Below are positions 1 to 9,649 of a stretch of 64,000 nucleotides of DNA, in pieces (within the stretch, counting starts at the first letter, position 1; each line of letters begins with the position of its first letter). The notes beneath the pieces are model-generated. The model did not search any database, was not told where the DNA came from, and saw nothing but the letters and a program-made list of their open reading frames with translations. The translations under genes were made by a program, and so were the position numbers. The DNA lies in assembly GCF_030063145.1 (NCBI RefSeq), contig NZ_JASISM010000001.1, positions 620,001-684,000 on the forward strand. Direction: 5' to 3'. This DNA is from Cryobacterium sp. PH31-L1 (GTDB lineage Bacteria; Actinomycetota; Actinomycetes; Actinomycetales; Microbacteriaceae).

Positions 1-263
1 CCTGCGACAGCGATGACATCGGATGGGTCGCGGCGAGCGGCCAGGGAACGGTCTATTCGCAGACCACCGTACATCTGAAGGCCGCGCCGGAACTCGGGTT
101 GGTGACCCCGTACGTTGTGGCGGTCGTACAGCTCGAGGAGGGGCCGCGCTTGCTGACCAACCTCACCGGGGAAGCCTGCCGAATCGGCAGCCCGGTGCAG
201 GTCAGCTGGCGATCACGGCCGGGGCAGGCGCCGGTGCCAGTCTTCGGGCTGGCGACACCGTGA
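1..263 (+). CDS. Zn-ribbon/OB-fold (DUF35-type) protein, 3' end only
   Basis: An open frame enters from the left edge (first whole codon at base 3) and ends at TGA 261-263, giving about 86 C-terminal residues. The first readable residue is a Cys followed by DSDDIGW, which fits the last cysteine of a zinc ribbon. It is followed by beta-rich sequence (GTVYSQTTVHL, YVVAVVQLEEGPRLLTNLTG, GSPVQVSW) typical of the DUF35 OB-fold. DUF35 proteins usually accompany thiolases or other acyl-CoA enzymes, binding acyl-CoA or assisting the thiolase, so a thiolase gene probably lies just upstream of the window (inference). The stop overlaps the next start in a GTGA, so the two genes are probably co-translated. 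There is no ATG because the gene is cut by the window edge. Confidence 0.72.
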   Translation, partial: CDSDDIGWVAASGQGTVYSQTTVHLKAAPELGLVTPYVVAVVQLEEGPRLLTNLTGEACRIGSPVQVSWRSRPGQAPVPVFGLATP

Positions 264-1666
264 GCATTGACGACGTCTACGCCCACATCGATGCCGGATT
301 CGAGGCAGCGCTCGAAGAACTCGCCTACCTCGTTGGCATCGCCGGCGTCAGCGCTTCGCCGACGGACGACCTGGCCCTGTGCGCCCAGGCAGTGCAGCAC
401 AGCGTGTGCGGGAGTGGCCTGCGCACGCACCTGATCGAGGGCTTTGGGCCGCCGGCGGTGTACGGCGAATGCATCGTCGACCCCGGGGGGCCGACGGTGC
501 TCATTTACGGGCATTACGACGTGCAGCCGGCCGAAACCAGCGCGCACTGGCAGGGTGACCCGTTCGAGCCGACCATTCGCGACGGTCGCATGTACGGGCG
601 CGGCACCAGTGACAACAAAGGCCAGCATCTCGCGCAGCTCTGGGCTCTCCGGGCAACGCTGGCTGCACACGGCGAGCTGCCGGTGAACGTCAAGGTGCTC
701 ATCGAGGGAGAAGAAGAGATCGGCAGCCCGCACCTGGCCGAACTTGTTCGAGAAAATCGCCATCTCCTGGCCGCTGATCTGGCCATAACCTCGGATGGTC
801 CCGTGCATCGCAGCGGCACGCCCCAGCTCGTGCTGGGCACTCGCGGGCAGCTCGGCGTCGAGCTACGCACGCGCGGGGCGAATCGAGATGCCCACTCGGG
901 CAGCCTTGGCGGTCTGCTGCCCGACGCCGCGCAGCAGCTCACTCAGGCACTGGCCACGCTGTGGAAACCGAGTGGCGAGATTGCCGTGGCGGGCTTCTTC
1001 GATGGCGTGCGACCGCCAACGCCCGCTGAAAGTGCGAATCTTGCCGGGCTGCCCCTCGATCTGAACGACCACTTCAACGACTACGACATCACGGAGCTAC
1101 CTTCGCCGGAGGGGCACGACTACTACGAACGATTGATGCTGCGACCGACGATGACAATCACCGGCCTGACCAGCGGTTACACCGGCCCGGGCATGAAAAC
1201 TGTCATCTCCAACAGCGCTAGAGCCCACCTCGACATGCGACTCGTGCCCGGCCAGCATCCGGACGAGATCTTTCGTCTGCTACAGGTGCACCTGGCGCAG
1301 CATGCCCCGATGGTGGGGCTGACGCGACTCAGCTCGATTCCGCCCTCGCGCACAGCCCTCGACAATCCTTACGTTGCGATTCTGGCCGGCGCCGTGGAGC
1401 AGGCGACCGGGGTGATTCCCTTCGTCGTGCCCAGCCTCGGCAGCTCCCTGCCGAACTACGTCTTCACCGACATTCTCGGCATTCCCTCAATTCTGGTGCC
1501 CTACGCCAACCCCGACCAGAACAATCACGCCCCCAACGAGAATTTCGAGCTGTCGCGGTTCAAGGACGGCATGAGAATTTGCGCGACCATCCTCGATCAT
1601 GTCGGCCATCACACCGTTGAGCGCTGGGAGGGACCTGTGCGCTCGGAGCAGGAGCGCGTCGAGTGA
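260..1666 (+). CDS. M20 family metallopeptidase (dipeptidase-like)
   Basis: This 468-residue protein is a di-zinc M20 peptidase, probably a cytoplasmic dipeptidase or aminoacyl peptidase; the exact substrate cannot be read from sequence. Metal ligands and catalytic residues are visible: H85 and D87 in GHYDVQP, the bridging D118 in GRGTSDNKG, the catalytic and ligand glutamates E152/E153 in EGEEEIGS, and H423 in NNHAPNE near the C-terminus. The lid/dimerisation domain would lie roughly between residues 190 and 330. The GTG at 260 is chosen because it overlaps the upstream TGA as GTGA. A longer reading frame runs upstream but would swallow the DUF35 gene. Length is normal for the family. The link to the acyl-CoA-associated neighbour is positional only. 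Confidence 0.88.
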   Translation: MSIDDVYAHIDAGFEAALEELAYLVGIAGVSASPTDDLALCAQAVQHSVCGSGLRTHLIEGFGPPAVYGECIVDPGGPTVLIYGHYDVQPAETSAHWQGDPFEPTIRDGRMYGRGTSDNKGQHLAQLWALRATLAAHGELPVNVKVLIEGEEEIGSPHLAELVRENRHLLAADLAITSDGPVHRSGTPQLVLGTRGQLGVELRTRGANRDAHSGSLGGLLPDAAQQLTQALATLWKPSGEIAVAGFFDGVRPPTPAESANLAGLPLDLNDHFNDYDITELPSPEGHDYYERLMLRPTMTITGLTSGYTGPGMKTVISNSARAHLDMRLVPGQHPDEIFRLLQVHLAQHAPMVGLTRLSSIPPSRTALDNPYVAILAGAVEQATGVIPFVVPSLGSSLPNYVFTDILGIPSILVPYANPDQNNHAPNENFELSRFKDGMRICATILDHVGHHTVERWEGPVRSEQERVE

Positions 1667-1999
1667 AATCACGCGCTGGGTCGCCTGCTCGCTCTCGCGG
1701 CAAAAGATTAAATCTGACATGTTGTGGGCTGCAAGGCCCCGCCGATCGAATCGCGTCCCACTGAATAATGCGACTGTGATCAGCATAATCACCTGACATC
1801 TGTTGTGCACCTGCCCGCGGGAAATCGCAAAGTATGCCATGGCACGGCGTGTGTGACCGAAAATCAGGGGTTTCGGAGAAAATCGTGAGGTTTCATTCAA
1901 ACAGGCCGGGCATGCTGGCCAACTCGCCCGCGCCACCCCGAAGTGCACGGGCTCGACACCCAGCGAACGGGCGTACCTAGCGTCCATCATTCGCGCCAG
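1667..1999. other. 333-base intergenic region
   Basis: No convincing gene is seen here. The region is more AT-rich than its surroundings. It holds a partial direct repeat, CTGACATGTTGTG at 1714-1726 and CTGACATCTGTTGTG at 1793-1807, which could be a regulator site. I looked for a c-di-AMP (ydaO-type) leader, which often precedes actinobacterial cell-wall hydrolases, and did not find its conserved blocks. No clear -35/-10 pair stands out. Confidence 0.4.
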
Positions 2000-2890
2000 A
2001 TGAAGGACATGCGCCCAAAACACACTGAAACGCCCCATGCCCACCTTGCCCCTCGAACGCAGCGGAAGCCCCGCAAACCACGCACCCGCCGGCATGAGAT
2101 CTTCGTTGCCACCGGCGCCGCGCTCGTTATCGCCGGCCTCGTCGCCAGCAGCGGATTCGTCGCCCAGTCCGCCGATGCCCGGCAGGACAGTATCGCCGCC
2201 ACGACCGTGCTCGCCGAAAGCACCGGCCGGCAGAGCGACCAGCTCGACTTCTACGCGGCGCACGGTGAGTCGATCTCGCGCGACAACGCATCCGTTGCGC
2301 TCAGCGCCGCCAATGTCGTCATCGCTGCCAGCCAGAGCAAAGTGGATGCCACCACGCTCACCTCGGTAGCCAGCTCGCTCGCCAGCTACGCGGTTATGCC
2401 CATCGAGTTGGTGGAGTCGCTCACGGCTGAGGCGAAGGCGGAGACCGCCTCGGTCGCTGCCGCCACCGCGGAAGTCGACCGCGTCGCCGCCGAGGCTGCT
2501 GCGGCTGCTGCGGCGGCCGCTGCTGCCGCCCAGGCGGCTGCCGAAGCCGCGCGCTTGGAGTCATTGGCCGGCGGCAACACCGTGGACGGTGCCCGCGCCA
2601 CCGCACAGTCGATGGCCGCTTCGCAGTACGGCTGGGGCGCGGATCAGTTCAGCTGCCTCGACCGGCTCTGGCAGAAGGAATCCCGCTGGAACTACGCGGC
2701 GGTGAATTCGAGCAGTGGGGCGACCGGAATTCCTCAGGCGCTGCCCGGAAGCAAGATGGCGTCGGCCGGCAACGACTGGGCCACGAATGCCACCACGCAG
2801 ATCGCCTGGGGCCTTGGCTACATCAAGGCCTCGTCCTACGGCACGCCGTGCGCCGCCTGGTCGCACTCGCAGGCTGTCGGCTGGTACTAG
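2000..2890 (+). CDS. Secreted lytic-transglycosylase-like protein (SLT / aggregation-promoting-factor type)
   Basis: About 296 residues. A basic N-terminus (many Lys, Arg, Pro) is followed by one hydrophobic segment near residues 32-57, acting as signal or membrane anchor. Next come an Ala-rich helical stretch with a run of about 13 alanines, and a C-terminal domain of about 90 residues beginning ATAQSMAASQYGW. That domain resembles the lysozyme-like fold of aggregation-promoting-factor and SLT proteins: QKESRW carries the likely catalytic Glu, and GATGIPQALPG matches the conserved GxxGxPQ block. The probable role is peptidoglycan cleavage or remodelling outside the membrane. The start is uncertain: GTG 1943, ATG 2000 and ATG 2009 are in frame and none has a strong Shine-Dalgarno; 2000 is a compromise. 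The poly-Ala tract is encoded by mixed GCN codons. Confidence 0.75.
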   Translation: MKDMRPKHTETPHAHLAPRTQRKPRKPRTRRHEIFVATGAALVIAGLVASSGFVAQSADARQDSIAATTVLAESTGRQSDQLDFYAAHGESISRDNASVALSAANVVIAASQSKVDATTLTSVASSLASYAVMPIELVESLTAEAKAETASVAAATAEVDRVAAEAAAAAAAAAAAAQAAAEAARLESLAGGNTVDGARATAQSMAASQYGWGADQFSCLDRLWQKESRWNYAAVNSSSGATGIPQALPGSKMASAGNDWATNATTQIAWGLGYIKASSYGTPCAAWSHSQAVGWY

Positions 2891-2958
2891 CTCAACACTT
2901 TTAGGCAGTTTATGCCCCGGTCACGAGCGAATCGGCGATACGCGGGCCGTTTCTTCGC

Positions 2959-2988
2959 GGCTGGCCGCAGGTTCTGCGGCGGCCAGCC
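2959..2988 (+). terminator. Hairpin downstream of the SLT-like gene
   Basis: GGCTGGCCG at 2959-2967 pairs exactly with CGGCCAGCC at 2980-2988 across a 12-base loop, about 70 bases after the stop codon. No T-run follows, which is usual for high-GC actinobacteria. Confidence 0.5.
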
Positions 2989-3145
2989 CGGGTGCGGGGC
3001 CCGGCGGTACGATGGGCGAGCAAGGGATCTCCATGATTGAGTTCGACCAGGCACACCGACGTGCCCGGCGCAGGAGTCCTGCACACGTATTTCGTTGTGT
3101 CGATTCGTACCGCACGACGATGAATTTGATGGAGGCGTTTTTTCG

Positions 3146-6100
3146 ATGTCGTCTGGTTTCACCCGAACGGGTCTGTCCCCGTCAGATCCCACGCTCGAAA
3201 CGTTCATAGTTGATTACTATGAGCATCTAACAGACGAAGATGCCGCGAATTACGCCCCGGAGCTTCTTGCATCCCGGGCCCGCACGCACTGGCAGGTCGC
3301 CCAGCGCCGAGTACCCAAGACGGCAACGATCGAGATTCACAGTGAATCCGGTCGGAGTGTGGTCTATATCGTCACCGACGACATGCCCTTTCTCGTGGAC
3401 TCGGTCACGGCCGAGCTGGTGCGCCAGCACTCAGCCATCCATTTGGTCGTGCACCCCCTGCTGATCGTGGCCCGCAGCAAGGCGACGAACGATCTTGTCG
3501 ACATCAACCGAATCCCGGCCAGCGCCGGTGTCTCCAGCGGCGATACCTCGGCCATGCCGAACATCGCGCACCTCATCGCGACCGGTGATGATGCCTCACA
3601 CCTCGAGTCCTGGATCGCCATCGAGATCGACAGCGCGAGCGACGAGGAACAGGCCAACCTCATCGCCGGGCTGGCCGCCGTTCTCAGCGACGTTCGTGCC
3701 GCCGTCGAAGACTGGCCGCTCATGCGCACCAAGGCCATGCAGATCGCCAACACCCTCGACACCGTCGCCGGTGGCGACCAGATCAAAGACCTCCACCAGA
3801 CCCAGCAGTTGCTGCACTGGCTCGACGAGGGCAATTTCACGTTTCTCGGCTACCGCGAGTACAACCTCGAGACGCTGGACGGCGAAGACGTGCTCACCCT
3901 GATCGAGGGCAGCGGCCTCGGCCTGCTGCGCTCAGCAGAGGACCGCCACCAGATTCAGCACCTGACGGATGCCGGCCGACAGAAAGCGCGCGAGCGCACC
4001 GCACTGGTGATCACCAAGGCCAACTCCCGCTCCACCGTGCACCGTCCCGCCTACTTCGACTACATCGGAATCAAGAGTTTCGATGCCGCCGGCCAGGTCA
4101 ACGGTGAGCAGCGTTTCATCGGCCTGTTCGCCGCGAGCGCTTACACCAGCTCGGTCACGGCCGTTCCGGTACTGCGCGAAAAGGTCAAAGCCGTCATGAA
4201 CGAGGTCGGTTTTCCGCTCGAGTCGCACAGTGGTAAAGACCTGCTCGGCATCATGGAAACCTATCCCCGTGACGAGCTGTTCCAGATCGAGGTGCCCGAC
4301 CTGGTCACCGCGTCGCTCGCCATCCAGCGGCTGCAGGAACGTCGTCGTACCCGCCTGTTCCTGCGACCAGACATCTACGGTCGGTTCATGTCGGCACTGG
4401 TCTACCTGCCGCGTGACCGTTACAACACCGCCGTGCGGCTGCGCATCGAGAAGGAGCTGCAAGAGACCTTCAGCTCTGAGTCGCTTGACTTCGAAGCGCG
4501 CATGACCGAATCGGCGCTCGCGCGACTGTTCTATCGCATCCGCTTACCCAAGGCTGTCTCGGCGGATTCCGTCGATATCGCCGCGCTGGAACACCGCCTG
4601 GCCATGGCCGTGCGCTCGTGGCCGGAGGGTATCAGCGACGAACTTCGCGAAACACACTCGGTCGAAGAAGCCGAGCGGCTGGCCAATATCTGGGCCGGCG
4701 CCTTTCCCGACAGCTACCGGGTCGACTACGAAATCGATGATGCCCTCGAAGACATCTCCCGATTTGAGGCCTGCGCCGCGGAGGTCGGGGCATCCGCTGA
4801 GGGGCACACCCGCCCGGGGCTGCACGTGTACCTACCCAAAACTGCCGGTGACCCCGGCGAAGATGCGCGCATCAAGCTCTACATGACCGAACCGAAAAGC
4901 TTGAGCCAGATTCTGCCGTTTCTGCAGAATCTCGGTATCGAGGTGCTCGATGAGGTGCCGTTCGAAATTAAGACCACCGACGGGCGTCGCTTCTACCTGT
5001 ATGACCTCGGCCTGCACTATCCGGCCGGCGTCGACCCGGTTGCGACCGGCACGTTACTGGCCGATTCGTTCGGCGCGGCCATCAGCGGAGCCATCGAATC
5101 CGACAGCCTCGACCGTCTGGTTCTGCAAGACGGCATGCCCTGGCACCGTGTAGTCATTTTGCGCAGCTACGCCAAGTACCTGCGTCAGATTGGCAACACC
5201 AACTCCTACGGTTTCGTCGCCAACGTTATGCTGGCCAACCCGGCCGTCACGAGCGCGCTCGTGGCCCTGTTCGAGGCCCGATTCGATCCAGACCTCGCCG
5301 ACGACGAGCGGATGCTGCGCGTAGCCGACGTGCGCGAACAGCTGCGCGTCGCGATGGAGAAAGTGGCCACCCTCGACGCCGACCGCGTGCTGCGCACCCT
5401 CATCACGCTGATCGAAGCGTCGCTGCGCACCAACTTTTTTCAGTACAAGCCCTACCTCAGCATCAAACTCGACCCCTCCCAGATCGAGCAGATGCCCTCG
5501 CCCAAGCCCATGTTCGAGATCTGGGTGTACTCGCCGCGCGTCGAGGGCGTTCACCTGCGCTTTGGCAAGGTGGCCCGCGGAGGCCTGCGCTGGTCAGATC
5601 GTCGTGAAGACTTCCGCACCGAGGTGCTCGGCCTGGTCAAGGCGCAAACTGTCAAGAACGCCGTCATCGTGCCCACCGGTGCCAAGGGTGGGTTCTTCGC
5701 CAAGAAGCTCCCCGACCCGAGCCTTGACCGTGCGGCGTGGATGGCCGAGGGTATCGACAGCTACAAGACCTTCATTCGCGGTCTGCTCGACCTGACCGAC
5801 AACCTGGTCGCCGAAACGGATGGTGAGCATGTTGTGGCGCCGCACCGCGTGGTGCGTCATGACGACGACGACAGCTACCTGGTCGTGGCCGCCGACAAGG
5901 GCACGGCATCCTTCTCCGACATCGCCAACGGCCTCGCCGCCGAGTACGGTTTCTGGCTCGGCGATGCTTTCGCCTCCGGTGGCTCGGTCGGCTATGACCA
6001 CAAGGAGATGGGCATCACCGCCAAGGGCGCCTGGGAGTCGGTCAAACGCCACTTCAGCGAACTCGGCGTCGACACCCAGACCGAAGACTTCACCGTCGTC

Positions 6101-7987
6101 GGCGTTGGCGACATGTCGGGCGACGTGTTCGGCAACGGCATGCTGCTCTCGAAACACACCAAACTCGTCGCGGCATTCGACCACCGCCACATCTTTCTCG
6201 ATCCCGACCCCGACCCGGCGCGTTCCTTTGAGGAACGTGCCCGGTTATTCGAACTACCGCGCTCGTCGTGGGCTGACTATTCCACCGACCTGATCAGCAC
6301 CGGCGGCGGGGTCTTTCCCCGTCAGGCCAAGGTCGTTCCGATCTCGGCCGAGGTACAGGTCGTACTCGGTCTTCCGGAGGGCACCACCCAGCTGAGCCCG
6401 CCCGAACTGTTGCGGGCCATTCTGCTGGCCCCGACCGACCTGCTCTACAACGGCGGCATCGGCACCTACGTCAAGGCCAGCGGCGAAACGGCCGCGCAGG
6501 TCGGCGACAAAGCCAACGATGGAATTCGCGTCGACGGCCGCGACCTGCGAGTCAAAGTCGTCGGGGAGGGCGGCAACCTCGGCTTCACCCAGCTCGGTCG
6601 CATCGAAGCCGCGCTCGCCGGCGTCATCCTCAACACCGACGCGATCGACAACTCGGCCGGGGTGGACTGCTCCGACCACGAGGTCAACATCAAGATCTTC
6701 GTGGACCGCATGGTCGCCGCCGGCAAGCTCGACCCGGCCGAACGCGCCGCGTTCCTCGCCGAGATGACCGACGAGGTGGGACGTCTGGTTCTGGTGGACA
6801 ACGTCGACCAGAACATTTTGCTGCTCAACGACCGGGTGCTCGTGAACAACTGGAGCCCGAGCTACGAGCGCCTCATGAACTGGCTCGAAGAATCGGGCGA
6901 CCTCCAGCGCGAGCTGGAAGCCCTGCCGACCACGGCAACACTGCGGGAACGCCTCGACCGCGGCCAGGGCCTGACCAGCCCTGAGCTGAGCGTGCTCGCC
7001 GCCTACGCCAAGATCGAACTGGCCACAGCGCTGCGCGACAGCGACCTGGCCGACGACCCCTGGTTCGGCAGTACCCTGCGCCGCTACTTCCCGACGCACC
7101 TGTCGGAGCGGTTCGATGCCGAGCTGGACACGCATCCGCTTCGCCGGGAAATCATCGCGACGGTCGTCGCGAACGACATGATCAACCTCGGCGGCATCAC
7201 CTTCGCCTTCCGCACGATGGAAGAGACCTCGGCCAACCAGGCGACGATCGCGCGTGCCTTCGTGGCACTGCGCGAGATCTTCGACATCGACACAATGGTG
7301 GGCGAGCTCAACGCGCTGCCGTCGTCGTTCCCGACCGAGAAGTGGACGGCGATCCACTTGGACATTCGCCGGCTACTCGACCGGGCGGTGCGCTGGCAGG
7401 TCAACCACGGCGGCAACATGCCCGTCGGCGCGGTGATCGCCAAGTACAAGCCGCAGATCGCACTGATGCGGGAGCACCTCGGCGAATACCTGCAAGGCAC
7501 CGACCGGGGTCGCCTCGAAACGCAGGAGGAAAAGGCCAGGGAATGGGGCCTGCCCGACGACCTCGGTCGCCGCTGGTCGGAACTGTTCGAAGCGTACGCG
7601 CTGCTCGACGTGGCCAAGGTCGCTGCCCGGGCGAACGTGCAGGTCACCGAGGTCGCTGAGATCTATTACACGGTTTACAACCGTTTCGGTGTCGACAACC
7701 TGCTTGAGCGCATCACCAAGCTGCCACGTAAGGACCGCTGGCAGGCACTCGCCCGCGCCGCACTCCGCGACGACTTGTACTCAACCGTCGCCGACATGAC
7801 CCGGTCAGTTCTCGACGAAACGGATGCCGCTGCTGCCGACGACCGCCTCCTGGCCTGGGAAGCGCTCAACGCCGAACAGCTCGGCCGCGCGCGCAGCGTC
7901 TTCGAAGAGGTCAACTCGCTCGCGCAGGACGACATGGCGTCGCTGTCAGTGGCCGTGCGCCTGCTGCGCTCCATCGTGCGTCGCTGA
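3146..7987 (+). CDS. gdh2: NAD-specific glutamate dehydrogenase, large (about 180 kDa) class
   Basis: The 1613-residue protein oxidises glutamate to 2-oxoglutarate and ammonium with NAD, mainly for catabolism. It shows the hallmarks of the GDH180 family: a very long regulatory N-terminal half with ACT-like segments, then a catalytic core starting near residue 800. The block RGGLRWSDRREDF is preceded by K808, and VPTGAKGGF contains K847; both are substrate/catalytic lysine regions. The C-terminal helical domain is present, so the protein looks complete. ATG 3146 is chosen because GGAGG lies at 3131-3135 with ten bases of spacing; an upstream in-frame start would lack a ribosome site. It stands alone with a terminator hairpin after it. 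It could feed glutamate from the histidine pathway at 28-34 kb into the TCA cycle (inference). Confidence 0.95.
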   Translation: MSSGFTRTGLSPSDPTLETFIVDYYEHLTDEDAANYAPELLASRARTHWQVAQRRVPKTATIEIHSESGRSVVYIVTDDMPFLVDSVTAELVRQHSAIHLVVHPLLIVARSKATNDLVDINRIPASAGVSSGDTSAMPNIAHLIATGDDASHLESWIAIEIDSASDEEQANLIAGLAAVLSDVRAAVEDWPLMRTKAMQIANTLDTVAGGDQIKDLHQTQQLLHWLDEGNFTFLGYREYNLETLDGEDVLTLIEGSGLGLLRSAEDRHQIQHLTDAGRQKARERTALVITKANSRSTVHRPAYFDYIGIKSFDAAGQVNGEQRFIGLFAASAYTSSVTAVPVLREKVKAVMNEVGFPLESHSGKDLLGIMETYPRDELFQIEVPDLVTASLAIQRLQERRRTRLFLRPDIYGRFMSALVYLPRDRYNTAVRLRIEKELQETFSSESLDFEARMTESALARLFYRIRLPKAVSADSVDIAALEHRLAMAVRSWPEGISDELRETHSVEEAERLANIWAGAFPDSYRVDYEIDDALEDISRFEACAAEVGASAEGHTRPGLHVYLPKTAGDPGEDARIKLYMTEPKSLSQILPFLQNLGIEVLDEVPFEIKTTDGRRFYLYDLGLHYPAGVDPVATGTLLADSFGAAISGAIESDSLDRLVLQDGMPWHRVVILRSYAKYLRQIGNTNSYGFVANVMLANPAVTSALVALFEARFDPDLADDERMLRVADVREQLRVAMEKVATLDADRVLRTLITLIEASLRTNFFQYKPYLSIKLDPSQIEQMPSPKPMFEIWVYSPRVEGVHLRFGKVARGGLRWSDRREDFRTEVLGLVKAQTVKNAVIVPTGAKGGFFAKKLPDPSLDRAAWMAEGIDSYKTFIRGLLDLTDNLVAETDGEHVVAPHRVVRHDDDDSYLVVAADKGTASFSDIANGLAAEYGFWLGDAFASGGSVGYDHKEMGITAKGAWESVKRHFSELGVDTQTEDFTVVGVGDMSGDVFGNGMLLSKHTKLVAAFDHRHIFLDPDPDPARSFEERARLFELPRSSWADYSTDLISTGGGVFPRQAKVVPISAEVQVVLGLPEGTTQLSPPELLRAILLAPTDLLYNGGIGTYVKASGETAAQVGDKANDGIRVDGRDLRVKVVGEGGNLGFTQLGRIEAALAGVILNTDAIDNSAGVDCSDHEVNIKIFVDRMVAAGKLDPAERAAFLAEMTDEVGRLVLVDNVDQNILLLNDRVLVNNWSPSYERLMNWLEESGDLQRELEALPTTATLRERLDRGQGLTSPELSVLAAYAKIELATALRDSDLADDPWFGSTLRRYFPTHLSERFDAELDTHPLRREIIATVVANDMINLGGITFAFRTMEETSANQATIARAFVALREIFDIDTMVGELNALPSSFPTEKWTAIHLDIRRLLDRAVRWQVNHGGNMPVGAVIAKYKPQIALMREHLGEYLQGTDRGRLETQEEKAREWGLPDDLGRRWSELFEAYALLDVAKVAARANVQVTEVAEIYYTVYNRFGVDNLLERITKLPRKDRWQALARAALRDDLYSTVADMTRSVLDETDAAAADDRLLAWEALNAEQLGRARSVFEEVNSLAQDDMASLSVAVRLLRSIVRR

Positions 7988-7998
7988 GTTGGTGAGCC

Positions 7999-8021
7999 GG
8001 GCGCCCCACACGGGGGCGCCC
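7999..8021 (+). terminator. Terminator hairpin after the glutamate dehydrogenase gene
   Basis: GGGCGCCCC at 7999-8007 pairs perfectly with GGGGCGCCC at 8013-8021 across a 5-base loop, 12 bases after the stop codon. Confidence 0.7.
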
Positions 8022-8071
8022 TGCTCTGAAGGCGAGGGAATAGCTCAGCCGGCGCCGACGCTGCACTGAGT

Positions 8072-9091
8072 ATGAAGCGCATCGGATTTCTCTCCTTCGG
8101 CCACTACCAACCGGTACCGGGATCGCAGGCGCGCACGGCGACCGACGCCCTGCTGCAGACGATCGACCTGGCCCAGGCCGCCGAGGAACTTGGAATCGAC
8201 GGCGCCTACGTTCGAGTGCACCACTTCGCTCCGCAGTTCGCGTCGCCGTTTCCCCTGCTCGCCGCGATGGCCGCGCGAACCAGCCGCATCGAACTCGGCA
8301 CCGGCGTCATCGACATGCGCTACGAGAACCCGCTGTACATGGCGGAGGAAGCCGCGATCACCGACCTCATCAGCAACGGTCGTTTGCAACTCGGCATCAG
8401 CCGCGGATCGCCCGAGACCGCGTTGCGCGGCTACGAGGCGTTCGGCTATGTGCTGGCGGAGGGCAGCAGCGACGCCGATGACGCTCGTGCACGCACCGCC
8501 ATCTTTCGGGCCGCAATCAGCGGCGAGGGAATGGCCCCGGCCAACCCGCAGATGACCGGGCGCACCGGTCTGTTGGCCATAGCGCCCCAGTCGCCCGGGC
8601 TCAGCGAGCGCATCTGGTGGGGCGCCGGAACCCGCAAGACCGCCAAGTGGGTGGGGGAGCAGGGCATGAACCTGATGAGTTCGACCCTGCTGACCGAAGA
8701 CACCGGGGTGCCGTTCGGCGATCTTCAGGCCGAACAGATCGCCATTTACCGGCAAGCCTGGGCCGATGCCGGGCACGAAGGCACGCCGCGCGTGTCGGTG
8801 AGCCGCAGCATCCTGCCGATCGTCAGCGATCTTGACCGGGCCTACTTCGGTCGCGAAGCGGCGGCCGGCAGTCACGACCAGGTCGGCCACCTCGACGGCG
8901 GCCTGGCCCGTTTCGGTAAGAGCTACGTCGGGGAGCCATCCGCGATTGTCGATCAGCTCCAAACGGATGCTGCGGTGCACGACGCTGACACCGTGCTCGT
9001 CACCATCCCGAACCAGCTCGGCGTGGACTACAACTCCCACCTGCTCGAGACCATCGTGCAGCACATCGCACCCGAGCTCGGCTGGCGCTGA
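8072..9091 (+). CDS. LLM-class flavin-dependent oxidoreductase (luciferase-like)
   Basis: 339 residues of the bacterial-luciferase-like monooxygenase family, which uses reduced flavin (FMN or F420) and oxygen on small organic substrates. Family features are the N-terminal IGFLSFGHYQ strand, the SRIELGTGV and YENPLYMAEEAAITDLISNGRLQLGISRGSPE blocks (quoted across several strands of a TIM barrel), and the late IVDQLQ segment. The substrate cannot be told, and the FMN versus F420 choice is not decided by visible residues. The gene sits between two hairpins, so it is likely transcribed alone. The start ATG 8072 lies only 51 bases after the preceding terminator and has no good Shine-Dalgarno, so a short leader is possible. 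Confidence 0.85.
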   Translation: MKRIGFLSFGHYQPVPGSQARTATDALLQTIDLAQAAEELGIDGAYVRVHHFAPQFASPFPLLAAMAARTSRIELGTGVIDMRYENPLYMAEEAAITDLISNGRLQLGISRGSPETALRGYEAFGYVLAEGSSDADDARARTAIFRAAISGEGMAPANPQMTGRTGLLAIAPQSPGLSERIWWGAGTRKTAKWVGEQGMNLMSSTLLTEDTGVPFGDLQAEQIAIYRQAWADAGHEGTPRVSVSRSILPIVSDLDRAYFGREAAAGSHDQVGHLDGGLARFGKSYVGEPSAIVDQLQTDAAVHDADTVLVTIPNQLGVDYNSHLLETIVQHIAPELGWR

Positions 9092-9093
9092 CG

Positions 9094-9141
9094 CAGCTGG
9101 GCGCACCGAGGCCTCCTGACTGCGCTCAGGCGTCCCAGCTG
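9094..9141 (+). terminator. Bulged hairpin after the luciferase-like gene
   Basis: CAGCTGGGCGC at 9094-9104 pairs with GCG-T-CCCAGCTG at 9130-9141, with one bulged base, starting two bases after the stop codon. The rest of 9142-9246 shows nothing I recognise. Confidence 0.5.
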
Positions 9142-9246
9142 ATGGAGAGCGGTCGACTGCGGGGTTGTCACCGGCTGCAACTTTCCTGAACCGCTCCGGG
9201 TGGTCAAGGAGCCCACTGAAGCCCAGATCGACTCCCGGCTCAAAGT

Positions 9247-9570
9247 TCAGGGCAGGTAGGCGATCGCGATCGCGACGGCCATCCAGATCGGCATGGCCAG
9301 GACCATGAGCCCGAGGCCGATCCACTGCAGCCGGATGTAAGCCCGGTCGGCGTCGCCGCGCTTGCGGGTGCGCACGATGTCGACCACGGATACGACCATG
9401 CCCACGAACATCAGCGGTGACACGGTCAACAGGGCGATGATGCTCAGTGCGTCGGTGCGCACGGCCATGGCGACGGCTACGCCGAGCGCGCTGTAGACCA
9501 CGAAAAGCACCGCGCTGATCCACAGCGAAATGGGAACGCGCCGTGTCGTCGATATAAGCGTTGCGTGCAT
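9247..9570 (-). CDS. Small integral membrane protein of unknown function
   Basis: 107 residues with about three hydrophobic segments: ISAVLFVVYSALGVAVAMA near 15-34, IIALLTVSPLMFVGMVVSVV near 40-60, and a C-terminal segment GLGLMVLAMPIWMAVAIAIA. A charged loop, RTRKRGDADRAYIRLQ, separates the last two. I do not recognise a family. The start ATG 9570 is chosen because a GGGGG-rich ribosome site lies about 8 bases upstream on the minus strand; longer readings run into the mycoredoxin gene. It follows that gene on the same strand by about 80 bases and may be co-transcribed. Confidence 0.7.
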   Translation of the reverse strand: MHATLISTTRRVPISLWISAVLFVVYSALGVAVAMAVRTDALSIIALLTVSPLMFVGMVVSVVDIVRTRKRGDADRAYIRLQWIGLGLMVLAMPIWMAVAIAIAYLP

Positions 9571-9649
9571 GGTGCGACCCCCGTTGGTATCTACGATTTT
9601 TGACAGTAGCACGAACGGCCCTGTCCCTATCGGGGGTATTCGGCGACGG

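Noticed and set aside
1667..1999. Possible c-di-AMP riboswitch before the SLT-like gene
   Set aside because: The conserved sequence blocks of the ydaO class were not found.
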